Assembly: GCA_964036045.1 (NCBI GenBank)
Contig: OZ038382.1
Span: 85,411,918 to 85,475,917, forward strand
DNA length: 64,000 nt
Source of the DNA: Eutreptiella sp. 'Long Island Sound 2002'
Lineage: Eukaryota; Euglenozoa; Euglenophyceae; Eutreptiales; Eutreptiaceae
Direction: 5' to 3'
Part shown: one piece after another, positions 41,357-53,733 of the stretch
How positions within the stretch are numbered: the first letter of the stretch is position 1
Layout: each line of letters opens with the position of its first letter
The notes under the pieces: model-generated
Databases searched by the model: none
The model's input: only the letters and a program-made list of their open reading frames with translations
What the model was told of the DNA's origin: nothing
Made by a program: the position numbers and the translations under genes

Positions 41357-41771
41357 GGCCACCGGCCACCGGCCGGCCCGCACGCACCACCCCGCACCCG
41401 CCTCGGGCGCACTACCCCGTGGACGCCGCTACCCACACGCCCGGCCCCGCGCAACCGCCTAACCGAGCCAGAACCCAAGCACAAATCAAACCCGAGCCAC
41501 ACCCCGAAACCGCTAACCCTTGACTCCTAACCAAGCCCGCCGAGGGAACAACGTAACCACAGCCCACACCCACAGCCCACACAGCCGCCTAACCAGCCAG
41601 CTCCAGAAGCAAAGAGACACCTCACCAAACCTACCCTGACCCAAGCCCGTGTACATCAGGACGCGCGAGCCGCACCCCTGGGGCGCGACCGCCGCCACAG
41701 CACCGACGACACACGCCAGAGGACACAACGCTATTGCACCGCCGCACCGCTGCCCGTGCCTGTGCCTGCCT

Positions 41772-41885
41772 CTTTTTTGTTTTTTCTTTTTTTTTCCCAA
41801 ATAAAAAAAAAAAAAAAAAAGAAAAAGTAAAATAAAAAAAAAAAAACAAGTAAAAAAACAAAAAAAAACAAAAAAAAAACCAAAA
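41772..41885. repeat. T-tract / A-tract inverted repeat inside GC block 2
   Basis: T-rich (41772-41795) then A-rich (41799-41880) sequence, sharply different from the surrounding GC-rich DNA. It could be a hairpin or a reverse-transcribed poly(A) with AATAAA at 41800. Confidence 0.7.
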
Positions 41886-41945
41886 TTAGGGGGGGAGGAA
41901 GAGGGACACAACCACCCATGGCACACACGCACCGCACAGAGCGCG

Positions 41946-42118
41946 CACACCGGTGAACAGGAGCCCAGTGGCCTAGGACACCGCACATGCAACACAACAC
42001 ACCGAGCGAGCACACCGGTGAACAGGAGCCAGCTGGCCAAGGACACCGCAGACGCACCACAGCAAACCGCGCGGGCACACCGGTGAACAGGAGCCCAGCG
42101 GCCCAGGACACTGCACAC
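41946..42118 (+). repeat. 65-bp minisatellite in GC block 2
   Basis: The core CACACCGGTGAACAGGAGCC begins at 41946, 42011 and 42076, exactly 65 bp apart, with about 20 percent variation in the rest of the unit. Confidence 0.9.
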
Positions 42119-42680
42119 ACGTAGGGCGGCCGAGGGACAGGAAAGAACCAATACCCCATGGGTCGGACGCACTGGGGCGACCCAGCCGACCCACCGGGCC
42201 AGTGGCAGGAGCGGTACTCCAAGGCCACTGGTCCGAGCCCGGCCAGGCTGCATCGGGGACCATGGCAAACGTCACCCGGAGCCATGGAAGCAACCGGTGA
42301 CAGGCCAGCCGGTACACAGTCCAGGAGGGGGTCACCTGCCAAGCAGAGTGGCCCCGCAACTCAAGCCACAAGGGTGAGGCGGTCGTACCGTAGACAAGCG
42401 GGAGCAATACCCCTTGTGGTGAGAGATACTCCACACGGCTGGGCAGCCCCCCAGAGCTGCCGCCCAAAGGAGGGGGCATGTGGCCCTACCCATGGACACA
42501 TGTGGGGACACCCTCCCACCTGGGACACATGGACCGGGTGGCCGCGACAATGCCTTCCCAAGCAGATGCGGGAGCGGCTCAAGAGGCACCTGACATAGGG
42601 CAGTGGGAGGGACAGGACGTCCCCTTGGTAAGACCTTCTTCCTGCAATGTCAAAGGAGGCATCCCGAGCTCCCGAAGATA

Positions 42681-42694
42681 CCTACCTACCTACG
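42681..42694 (+). repeat. Terminal CCTA tandem repeat at right end of GC block 2
   Basis: Three CCTA units and CG, directly before the right direct repeat (TAGTGG). The left target reads CCTAGTGG, so the repeat unit equals the target junction. Confidence 0.75.
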
Positions 42695-42910
42695 TAGTGG
42701 TATGCACCCTAGGGGGCTGGGCACCTCTTTTTGAGAGGTCCTGGGTTCAATTCCTGGTCAGCCTAGCTGAGTAGGAAGATCCCATGTGACATGGCAGTGA
42801 CCTCATCGCCACATGCCCTGCCACCTCAGCACATATGGGACCCAAAACAAAGAGTGCACATCTCCTGAGATGGCACTATGGAGAGAGAGTGACCATGGGG
42901 CAGTTTTCCA
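42695..42910 (+). repeat. Right 0.2-kb direct repeat flanking GC block 2
   Basis: Second copy of 39918-40131. Confidence 0.92.
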
Positions 42911-43201
42911 ACTCTTTTCCAAAACATTTCAGCTATCTTTGTGAATATGCATTCCGATTTGACCTGAGTTGCAGTTTCTGTGAATATCCTTTCATCTTTC
43001 ACTGTTTACACTGCAGCCCTTCATGCTTTGATCCTGAATTCTCTTCTCCTTGCACACCTCTGGCTTGGGTTATCCTGGATTGACTATATTTCAGGAACCA
43101 AAAGGTTTTCATCTCCAAAAACAAGCAGCAGGAAACCCTACACCAGCAGCAAGCAGCAGGAGAGACAAAAACACAGTGCTGAAACCACTATAAACTTTTC
43201 T
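42695..43201 (+). repeat. 5' LTR, second part
   Basis: Matches 53223-53728 nearly base for base and ends CTTTTCT directly before or overlapping the primer-binding site by one T. Confidence 0.92.
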
Positions 43202-43212
43202 GGTAGCAGAGG
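43201..43212 (+). other. Primer-binding site, initiator-Met tRNA
   Basis: TGGTAGCAGAGG at the LTR end, an exact complement to the 3' end of animal-type initiator tRNA-Met. Confidence 0.92.
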
Positions 43213-43300
43213 CAGTCTGTCTCTGCGCACCGGCAGCAACCCCGCGCCGTACATCCAGTGCGCCGAGTACAGGCACATATAAGCAGAAGGGTGACTGAAG

Positions 43301-45755
43301 ATGGACACAAGGAAGGAGGACGCCGACGTGAAGACAGCGCCAGCGCCTGAGGCACCGGCAAGGCCAGCACCTGGCGCTGTACCTTCGGCGGAGCCCTTAC
43401 ATGGTCCAGTGGAAGCGACTGAGGACTCGCTGGATGGACTCCAGACGGCCTTCGGGGCCCTGTCTGTCGAAGAGGTGGTCTCTCAGCCTGTGAAGAGGAA
43501 GAGAGAGAGCGAGAAGGATGCGGGAGACGAAGCAGACGAAGGAGAGGAACAAGGGCAAGACCTGACGCAGGACCCTACCTTCGAAGGCGCACCAAGCGCT
43601 TCTGGCCTCCACGCATCACCCTCTCCTATGACCACCACACTCCCAGCCGCTGCAACATCCACTCCCATAACCAACCCGCCTATGGCAGAGGGCACAGGCT
43701 TTACTGGCATGCCTCCCTACCCCGCCTATGGTATGGGCCCACCTACCACTGCGCTCCCTGAGGCAACTACTGCCAGTAGGCCGGTGGCCTCCAGCTCTGC
43801 GCCGCGATGGTATGCAGCTGAATATCCCCATCCACTACCCGCTACTGGAACCTATGTGGATGTTCCTGGGTATGCACCTGGCTATGCAACCTTGAGTGGG
43901 TTGAGGAGAGGACCTGAGTCTCTTGGAGGCAGGAGTAGAGGATCGGGGAGATCCTCCAACAGGTCCCTGACGCGGTCGGCGATCAACGAGGTGCTCCGAG
44001 GAGCCACTTCAAAAATCTTGGGCGACCTCACTCAAGAGATCCGAGAGAAATTGGAGCCCCTGATGATCCCGCCCCAAGCGTCACCTACCACGGTGGGAAT
44101 GTCACCCCACCGAGTACAGGCTAACCACCTGGCGGCAGGGTTGACAAATACCCTGGGGAGCCTGAGGAGCCGACCGATGCCGACTGCTGCAGCTATACCG
44201 AGAAGTCCCTTCGTTCCGAGAACGGCCCAGCCGCCCTACAGCCACGTGACGAACTCGACGAGGGCCGCTGGACCGGCTGGGGCTGACAGCCCTAAGGGCA
44301 ATGGTGGACGTAGAGCCTTATGGCTCTAGTGTTCTAGGCGGAGACCCCTCCGATGATGAGCCGCCGTCGATGACCTCTACTTCGCCCTCGGAGGACGATG
44401 ACCCGGAGGACCCCGAGGATCCAAAGGGGAAGAAGAAGGAGAAGAAGAAGAAGAAGACCCGACGCCCTGAGGGACACAGGTCTCAGGAGGCGAAGGCTAT
44501 TGCCACCTCCAAGATCGTGGTGAACCTGCCTGAGTTCACAGGCAAGGACCTGAGCGAGTTCGCTGAGAATTTTGGCCCGTTTCTACGACTGACCGGCCAA
44601 ACCCGATCTGCTCCTGCAGTGCTGCAAGACCAAGTACCTGGAGAAGCAGGTCAGGCAGATCGTGACTAACTCCGCCACCTTTGCCGATGTGTTGGTTGCC
44701 CTGGAGAGGCAGTACCCGACCTACGAAACCAACCTCTCCATCAGGGCCGAGATCCAGAACCTGCCTGTGCTGCCCAACAACCCCAAACCTGGCAGGGTCT
44801 CTGAGCTGTTGGCTGACCTGGATCACTGGGCTGGACGACTGACGCCCGGTTCCTACAGCAGCGACGACCTGCTGTTCTGGTTGGTGGCCAAGCTCCCTCG
44901 AGAGCTATGGGACGAGTGCCGTTCGACGGCGGAGCGCAAGGCTAGATCCCTCCGCTACGAGGATCTATGCGTGCTACTCCTGGAGCTGGCGCTGGAGAAG
45001 GAGAGCGACCAGCACTTGAACAACTACCGTCCTGGTGGTGGAGGTTCTGGAGGCCATGGCAAAGGGTACCAAGGGTCCCGACCTGGGTAGGGGACTACCC
45101 CCAAACACGCCCACGCCCGTATCATGGAGAACGTGAAGGAGCTATTCTGGTGTGATGCCAGAGACGAGCAGGGCCACCTGCAGCACGCCCCTGACTGCGA
45201 GCAGCGAGACTGCTTCGTAGTCCAGGGGAAGCAGCAGGAGAAGAACACTGGCGCCAAAGCGAAGCTGCCGGATCATTACAGGTGCACCATCACGTGTGCA
45301 TTCTGCAGGAAGCGGAAGCACTACGAGGATGAGTGCTACCATAAGCAACGCCTATCGGCGAAGCTTAAGGGTGAAGATCCTGGCAAATGCTCAGGCAAAG
45401 GTGGAGGCAAAGGCAAAGGCAACGACTCCGGCAAGGGCAAGTCGAAAGGACATATCCAGGGCAAGACAAGGGTCAAGGTGGACGAGGAGGAGGCGCTAAC
45501 CGCCAGCCCGACAACAAGAACAAGGACAAGAATGGAGGCAACCCCAACCCTAATCCAGGGGGGAACTCCGAGCCCTCTGCAGGGCAGACTGGTCCTACCA
45601 CACGCTCAAAAACGCAGGCCCAGCAAGAACAAGGAGCCAAGCGTGAGCATGAAGGTGGTGATGACGGCAACGCTAAGAAGAGGAGCCGTTTCATGAGGAT
45701 GGCCCGCAAATTGCGGAACAAGGGGTTCGAGGTGACCTGTCCCGCGGAGTTCTGA
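43301..45755 (+). pseudogene. Family-1 gag, broken copy
   Basis: Starts at an ATG and aligns with the gag at 7970-10467. Frame changes occur near 44270, near 44600 (a deletion of about two dozen bases in the capsid-like region) and near 45460, and a TAG stands at 45088-45090 where the other copy continues. The zinc knuckle CAFCRKRKHYEDEC is intact in its local frame. It cannot give a full Gag. Confidence 0.88.
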
Positions 45756-45758
45756 CGG
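45753..45758 (+). promoter_or_regulatory. In-frame UGA CGG stop between gag and pol (second copy)
   Basis: Identical junction to 7970-7975; the gag tail frame and the pol frame are the same. Conservation in two copies that differ elsewhere argues that the stop is a family trait. Confidence 0.6.
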
Positions 45759-48700
45759 GGACGCTCTGGTGGCACCCAAGACCTGGTGTTTTGGGTACGT
45801 ATCCGACTAGGGGGACGCGAATACCTGGGGGTATTGGACACTGGCGCCACCATATCTATAGTGGCCAAGAAGATTTTACCTTGTGGGAGCCTGAAGAACA
45901 CCATGACCACTGCTGCTATACGCATGGGGGATGGACATGTGGTGCACAGCTGCGGGGACTATGAAGTGGAGGTACCTATGGGCTCCCGGACTATCGCCCA
46001 TCGGTTCTATGTGATGGACACTGAGGCCTTCGACTTTGTACTGGGGACTGACTTCTTCGTGCAGCACTCCCAGATACAATCCCTGACGCTGCAAGCGCCC
46101 TACCTCCTCTACGTGGACCACGGCAGTGGCAGAGAGTCTGTGCCACTGGAGCAGTCGGAACATACCTCAAGTTACCTGAGGCTATCGAAGGAGGAGCCCT
46201 CGAACATGATGGCTGCCTCCAAAACTGAGGACTATCAACTATTGGAGGAAGTCCTAGACCAAGGTCTGAAGGAGTTGGGTTACTCTCGAGAAGACCTGAG
46301 TGTGGAGTTGTTCGCCAGCGACAAGCAGCATGTACTGGACCTTTACTGCAGCAAGGGGAAGAACTGCAGCTACAAATTTTACTGGCCCTCTTTCGGGATG
46401 GCCTACGGGAACCCCAGGTTCAGTGAACTTGGAAAGGTGGTGACCAAGGTGGCCTTGGAACGTTCCCCTATGGTCCTGTGTTCCCCCGATTGGGGAGCCC
46501 ATGGGGGCAACGAGTACTGGCGAAACCTCCTGGACAGGCTGACTATCAGCTCTGTTCGTTTGCCTGATGAGGCCATCTACGTGCCTCTGGGACGCAAGAC
46601 GCCTATTGGGAAGCCCGGATGGGGGAGTATGCTTAGCGTGGTGGACGGAGGTCTTACCTCCATTCCCTGGGAGGACCTGGACCCGACTCTGGTCCAGGCT
46701 ATACAACGAGAAAGCGATGGACTCGCCTTGGGTGACTTGAAGGATCCCCTACGACCTCAAGATGCTGTTGAGACTACACCCGGAGGAGATGAGTACGTCG
46801 TGACTGACACCAACGCCCCCAACTCTCCCTGTCATGTACCTGTCCGTGATGGAGTCTCTGAGAGTGGACTATCTGAGCTACCTAGCTCTATCCACTCAGA
46901 CGACGAGACTGAGCACGACGCCTTCTTCTTGCAGACCTGTGTGGAGGAAGTGGAGAACGCCGAGTACGTCGCCCCACTGAAACCCCTACTCTCCATGAGG
47001 GTGGAAGACCCCGTGGACGAGGAGCTGGACCCTCGATCCAGGCTCAGGGAGTATGTGGATTCCAAGAGGAAGTTGGTGGCGAAAAAGCTATGCTACGCGA
47101 AGCCTACCCGCAGCTCATGGCCACTGAAGCAAGGACGTATGGGAGACCTATCCCAATTGAAGGAGGACCTCGAACAGAAGATCACCACCTGACAAAGGGA
47201 GGTAGATCTTAAGCTCATGAAGAGCGTGTGGGGCGCCCATGTGAGTACCCCAGAGGAGGACGACCTCTCGGAGGAATGTGTATGTGAACCCCCTCGAGCG
47301 TGCCTATGTTGCCATCGTCCACCGGAGATGGTTGAACAAGACCTTCTATATGCCTACCAAGGGCTGAAGGACACTACCAGGGCGAAGAGTCGGTGGAGGA
47401 CCACCTCCCGACATCTATTCAGGGGGCAAGCAACTTACACTCTGACGAGGACATGGAGGACAAGATCAAGGTATTGGACCCGCGGGTGCAGACGCTTATA
47501 AGGACCTATCTGGAGGTGTTCGGAGAACTACCCCCTCCAGCCTCATGTGACAAGCTGGTACAGATGGACCTCAAGCTGAAACCCGAGTTCGTGGGTCACA
47601 AGATCCGGAGGAGACCCTATCCAGCTCCTAAAGAGCAGGCCAACAAGATTGAGCGACAGATACAAGAATGTATCGACGCTGGCCTAGTCCTGGAGTACAA
47701 GGACGGGGACTACCCCCTACACTGCAGCCCCTGTTTCCTGGTGGCTAAACCTGGGTCTACAGCCAAACGGCTGGTAGTGGACTACGGAGAGCTGAACAAG
47801 AAAACGCTGAACCACCCAGGGTCGATTCCCAATATGGAGTCTACCCTGGAGAAGATAGCCTCCTGCCGCTACAAGACCAAGATGGACAAGAGGAGCGGAT
47901 TCTGGCAAGTGGACCTGACGCCCAACGCACAGGAACTACTGGCCTTCATCACCCCTCAGGAGAGGGTGTTCAAGTGGAAGGTCATGCCGTTTGGCGTGGC
48001 TAAAGCACCCGCTCTATTCCAAGAGCTGATGAACAAGATCTTGTCCATCCTACGAAGGAGACCTAAGGTGCAGGAGCTCATATCCCGTGGTGCCCAAATG
48101 GAGGCTCACATCGACGATGTATGCCTCGGGACCAATACCCAGGAGGATCACCTAATCCTCTTGGGTGAGTTCTTTGCGGTCTGCCAGGAGAACCACACAC
48201 GACTCAAGCTGGAGAAGTGTGAGTTCATGCAGGAGACCATGCAGTACCTGGGGTTTGATGTTGGCTATGGGTGGTGGACCCCAGCGGCCTCTAAGGCCAA
48301 ACCCCTGATGGATGCCAAGGTACGACACGAAGACCCCAAGAAAGGACTTCATGATGTACGCAGTTTCATTGGGGCGTGCAACTTCTATCGCCGCCACATC
48401 GAGAACTTCACCTACACCAGCGCCATTCTGACTGACTTGATCAAGAAGAGTACTACTTGGCGCTGGGGCCCACAAGAGCAACAAGCGTTTGACGAGCTCA
48501 AAGACAAGGTAGCCAACGCTAAGTGCTTGGGCGTGCCTAGGGCACAAGGGGAGATTATCCTGGTGACCGACGCCAGCAATGTGGGCGGTGGTGGAACGTT
48601 GTTCCAATGGCAAGCACTAGAGAAGGAGGAGTTCGACTCGGCCATTTCCGAATGGGGGACGGAAGGTCTCAACCGAGATGGAACCCTCAAGCACAGCTAC

Positions 48701-50683
48701 CCTGACGACAAGTGGGTCCTAGTACCTCTGGGCCACTGGAACTGGAAGTGGAGCCAGGCCAGGGGGAACTACTCCACCTATGAGCAGGAATTGCTCGCGG
48801 GTATGCTGGTGCTATCCTCACAAGCACGACTGTTGGGGAGTAACCCTGTGGTCTGGCTGTGCGACCAAGAACCGGTCCGCAGTTTCCAGAAGGGCCCCCC
48901 ACCTGAGAAGGCCAAGCTACGGCGCTGGTGGACCTACCTCAGTCAACTACGGCTGACGGTACACCATATCCAGGCAGTGAAGAACGAATGTGCCGACTAC
49001 ATCAGCCGCAACAACTTCGACGCCCTGATTGGTGCCCGGTCTGAAGCGCTGGCTAAGGAGGCGTTCAGCCGTATGGACGTCCACTTGGACCTCAACATGA
49101 CGATGATACGCCCCCTGGATGGACTCGAACAATCGGAGTACCTGAAGGAGTTTGGGGATATATACAAGCGCCTGGAGAAACGCCTTGAACCCCTTCTGGT
49201 CAACCAAGACCAGTGGAAGAGGGACAAGAGCTACCTCTGGCACGAGGACCGCATCGTGGTGCCTAGTGACCGAGTCCCAGCGCTGCTGAAGTGGACCCAT
49301 GAGTCCAGTGGTCATGTGGGTGCTGACCGTACCCTGAGGCTGTTCAAGCAGCGGTTCCACACTACGTGGACTGACGACCAACTGCGGAAAACCCTCCAGC
49401 CTATCGTGGACAAGTGCCCGTGCAGGTCCTGTAAACCAGGGGATATCAGGGACAGAGGTCTCTACTCGACCCTGCCCATCCCTCACTGTGCTAACAGGGT
49501 TCTATACGTGGACTACACGGAGATGCCGAAGTTCGGGGGCTATGACTTCGCCCTCGTGGTAACCTGTGGGTTGACGAGGTTTACCAGGGTGTTCCCATGT
49601 ACCAAGCACATTACCGGGGAGGAGACTATCAAGATACTCCTGGAGGAGTGGTTTTGTGTCTATGGGGCGCCCAAGGAGATCAACTCCGATGAGGACGTAC
49701 GAGTACGCTCAGATACTGGCTGGTACAAGAGGGTCCTGAGATCCCTCAATGTCCAGGTGTCTACGTGGATTCCCTACTCTCACACGAGCAACCCCCTATG
49801 TGAGCGACAGATCCGTGTCCTCAAGGAGAATGTCAGGATATGGTGCAAAACTGAACGCACCAGAGACTGGGTGAGACTACTCCCCGTCATATCCTTGATG
49901 ATGAACTCCCAAGAGAGTTCAGCTACTGGCTACTCGCCCCATGAGCCATTCCTAGGGCGCCCGGCTTGGTTCCTACATGCCCCCTATCCAGAGGACACCC
50001 ATTCTTCTGTGGGTGAATGGGTCCAAGAGCAACAAGCGAAGGTGGACAAGGCCAAGGCTATGCTCCAGAGAGTGAGGGAGCGTCAGTGGAACAAGAAGAA
50101 CAAGCACCGAGTACCGGCCACCTACCAAGAGGGGGACTGGGTGCTGGTGCACCACAGCCAACTACCCGCCTGGCCACGCTCTACCAGCGATGACCCATAC
50201 TTTGGGCCGTACAAGATTCTATCAGTGGATGGACACCGTATCACCGTGCGGTGTTCTCCCCGTCTAGGGGGGACCCTGGTGTGCGCCGCTCAACACCTGA
50301 AGCGCTACTATGATCCTGAAGACCTCTGTGGGGAGGAGTGGGAGCTGAACGACGAGGAAATTGCCGCTCTGGACCTACAAGGGGCTGCCAGCCCTATGGA
50401 AGTTGAGGGTGAACTCCCCGACATGAACGCCGAGGAGATGGCTAAGGAGGGCTTCTACCTGGTGAAGTCTGTCCTACGCCACCGCTATCGCCAGGGTTGG
50501 CGCTTCCTCACCCTCTGGGAAGGGTTTGGAGTCGAAGAGGCCACCTGGGAGCCCTTCTCTGCATTTGTTCTACCTGAGGGACGCCTAAACTCAGTTCTGG
50601 TTGACTACTTGTCCCAGAACAACCTTGGTGAGTTGCTGAGGCTCGCTGAGACGCTTGCCTCCAAGACTAAAGCTAGGGACTGA
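45756..50683 (+). pseudogene. Family-1 pol, broken by one stop and one frameshift
   Basis: PR (DTGATISIV) and the methylase-like region (here NPRF) run to a TGA at 47190-47192, where the other copy has TGG. The frame then continues to about 47390, where one base is missing. From there a 1096-residue frame encodes intact RT (HIDD box), RNase H, integrase and chromodomain to the stop. The C-terminal part lacks the 2-nt deletion seen at 3547, so the two copies complement each other as evidence for the family's original structure. Confidence 0.92.
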
Positions 50684-52933
50684 ACCTTACCCTTACCTGC
50701 CAAAGCGTATGTGTGAGTGTGCTAGTCCTAAGGTCCTGAGAGCAAGCCGCAGAAGTGGTGTCCTAATTATACCCAAGTCCGCACGCTTGCTAAACCTGGA
50801 GGGTTGGCTTATTGATGCCACGGGGTACGCCCCGGGTCTCCCCTCCCCTAAGCGCCCAATTTCTGTGCTGGCGCAAAACCTTTGGGGAATACCCAGCGTA
50901 CTAATCCAGGTATTGTTTTCCCTACCTATCTGTCTACTACAGGGAGGGGTGGCCAAAAGCTATGAACGCATGAAAACGCCGTTTTGCTAAGTGGCCAAAA
51001 CACTGACCTAACCACTGCCACAGCCCACCAACCCTGCTAAAATTGCAGGAAACGGGTGGGACAGTGACACACGCACTACAGGTCCTACACACCCTACAGT
51101 GGCACCATCCTGGTGGGCGAGCACTGGGGCAACTGGCTCAAGCCCCCACTCAGGACTACCACTCCTACACGCACACTCTACTTGGTGTTGTTGAAGAACA
51201 TGTCGTGGGTCCTAGCGACCCTCCTGTGAAGATGACAAGAGAACACAGCGCTGCTAAGCAACTGTGGCCTAACAGGGGACGCCACCACGCGTTTCCCCTG
51301 CTAGGGCTTGGAGGGAAGAGGTGCTCTTGCGTGCACGGCGCAGATGTTGATGGAGCCGGACTCCCTGCTCTGCCACAGGCGGAGGGGATATACTTGTTTG
51401 TGTGATCTGCGCCCTTGTTTAGCAGGGGCATGAAAAAAATGGTATGCTGCTGCACCAATCACCCTACCTGCCCACCTGTAAAGCAAAGGCAAATGAAGGG
51501 GCGTTTGCGGCGGAGGAACCAAGCCACTCTCCACGTATTATACGCTTCTCAGAGTGACCTATAATACACTGTCCGCAAACACGCTGAGGAATCAGCTACC
51601 CCTGTCAAGCAAGCAAGCGTTAAGGGACTCCTCAGGTTCTCTTAAAGAACGTACCAAGGAGCCCCTGGGTAGCCTAAACAAGGTTTACCTTGCGCACTTC
51701 GCGTGGTCTACCCTTTAATGCGTGTGTGAATGCGCGAGCATGCACGTGTAGCGTGGGCAAACCTGCCCATCTCAACCTCAATCACGAACTCCACCAGGGG
51801 GTGGCCCCGCCTGGGCTTACTCACCTTACCTACCACTGGAGAGAGAGAGCAAGTGAGGGGCGCACACGAAGAACGTTGCTATGCACTTGTGTGTATGTCT
51901 AATCACCCTGATCTGACCTCTAATCATCTGCAATCTTTCTAATCAATCCCTCTATCGCGTCCTATCGTTGTTAGCGCTGCTACAAGGCTCGTTCACGGAG
52001 ACACGAGACGAGCAATGTGTATGCGGTATACGAGACGAGCATACCTGTAGTTTATACCTGATTCATTGAAGTCTTTTTCGTTGATTTTCGAATTCTTGAA
52101 TTTTTGATACTTCTATTAGTGTGGGTGGAATCTGTATGTTTATTTATTAATGTGTGTCTCGTCATTTTCAAGACTACGTGAGACATACGTTTATAATTCC
52201 AATCATTTCTTCATTTTCTGGCGCTTCGCTAGGAGCCGCTCCTGCGCGCCGCCTTTTTATGCGTATGAATTTCTGGATTTAAAAAATCTAGAGATGACTA
52301 TAATTTTTATAAAAATGTGCTTCTGATGCACAATTGGATTCTGCTCAGGTGTGTCGTCTTAGAAAAATTCTAGGCCGTCATTTGACGGATTTTGGTGTCG
52401 TCGCTTCGTTTTTGCGTGGATTCGTCCATAAATCTCCCATTCCTGCCTCTGCAGATACCCACGCGCAGCCTCGCTGAGTAGGCCGTGTTCCGGCCGAAAC
52501 GCAGCAGCCTGGAGAGACTGAGCAGAACCCAAGACCCCACCAAGGGGCAATTTAATTTTTTCACGACTCCCTACGCCCTAAGACAGGTCACAAGTCACCA
52601 GCAGGTTTACGAGAACCCATGCGAGTGTGTATATTGTGTCTTGCGTTGGGTTTGTGTCGCGCTGCGTCTTGGAGGGAGGGATGCACATGCACATGTTTTG
52701 GCATGCTCCCAAACTAACCCAACCAAGCCACACGGGCCCGGCAGCGCCATGAGCGCTGAGTCTTCTGTAGGAAATGTTACAAACAGTGCAGCAAAAGAGC
52801 GCCAGCCATGGTGAGCGCCCATTTTTCTGTGTGAGGGAAACTATAGGTATTTTAAAGTAGATGTGGAAACCAAGAAAAGGCCAAGAAAAATTCCCTTTTT
52901 CCTAAAATGCGACAGTGGTGGCCACCATAGCAC
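50684..52933 (+). other. 3' non-coding region of young family-1 element
   Basis: Conserved with 781-3042; no ORF is shared. It contains the inverted repeat CCGTCA-TT-TGACGG at 52375-52388. Confidence 0.7.
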
Positions 52934-52941
52934 AAGGGGGG
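52934..52941 (+). other. Polypurine tract of young family-1 element
   Basis: AAGGGGGG directly before the 3' LTR. Confidence 0.85.
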
Positions 52942-53728
52942 AGTAAGAAAAAGTGCTTTTCCGTTGCTCTGAGGCATACTCTAGTTGTATTAGAGATGCA
53001 CTGAGCATCCAGGCATTTCTATCTTAGTATTGGCCCCACCAAAAGTGGTGATAACACATTTTGACCTATGGAACCAAACACCCAATCAGGATATGGAGTG
53101 GACCCCTTAATCCCCTTTCAATGTGAGCCAAATCACCTTTTCCTGAGTTGACTGAGAACTGACATATCCAAGGCAGAGCCTATGAATTTATCTATGTTTT
53201 TCGATGAATACTTAGCTGTCCTAGTGGTATGCACCCTAGGGGGCTGGGCACCTCTTTTTGAGAGGTCCTGGGTTCAATTCCTGGTCAGCCTAGCTAAGTA
53301 GGAAGATCCCATGTGACATGGCAGTGACCTCATCGCCACATGCCCTGCCACCTCAGCACATATGGGACCCAAAACAAAGAGTGCACATCTCCTGAGATGG
53401 CACTATGGAGAGAGAGTGACCATGGGGCAGTTTTCCAACTCTTTTCCAAAACATTTCAGCTATCTTTGTGAATATGCATTCCGATTTGACCTGAGTTGCA
53501 GTTTCTGTGAATATCCTTTCATCTTTCACTGTTTACACTGCAGCCCTTCATGCTTTGATCCTGAATTCTCTTCTCCTTGCACACCTCTGGCTTGGGTTAT
53601 CCTGGATTGACTATATTTCAGCAACCAAAAGGTTTTCATCTCCAAAAACAAGCAGCAGGAAACCCTACACCAGCAGCAAGCAGCAGGAGAGACAAAAACA
53701 CAGTGCTGAAACCACTATAAACTTTTCT
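52942..53728 (+). repeat. 3' LTR of young family-1 element
   Basis: 787 bp, uninterrupted, AGTAAG...CTTTTCT, followed by TTAGC. It is the best reference for the family-1 LTR. Confidence 0.94.
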
Positions 53729-53733
53729 TTAGC
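53729..53733. repeat. Target site duplication TTAGC (right)
   Basis: Paired with 39633-39637. Confidence 0.9.

Larger units (their letters stand above)
40132..42694. mobile_element. GC-rich block 2, unidentified insertion
   Basis: 2.56 kb, GC-rich like block 1, sitting in the 5' LTR of the young family-1 element between direct repeats of LTR sequence. It carries two possible ORFs, an A/T-tract hairpin, a 65-bp minisatellite and a terminal CCTA tandem repeat. No transposase or RT motif seen. Confidence 0.6.
39638..53728 (+). mobile_element. Younger family-1 retrotransposon, nested in relic LTR and itself interrupted
   Basis: Plus-strand element with 5' LTR (39638-40131 plus 42695-43201), PBS, gag, pol, 3' region and 3' LTR (52942-53728), flanked by TTAGC. 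Without the GC block and one copy of the 0.2-kb duplication it would be about 11.3 kb. gag and pol are damaged. It is the opposite-strand relative of the element at 1-11363. Confidence 0.93.
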
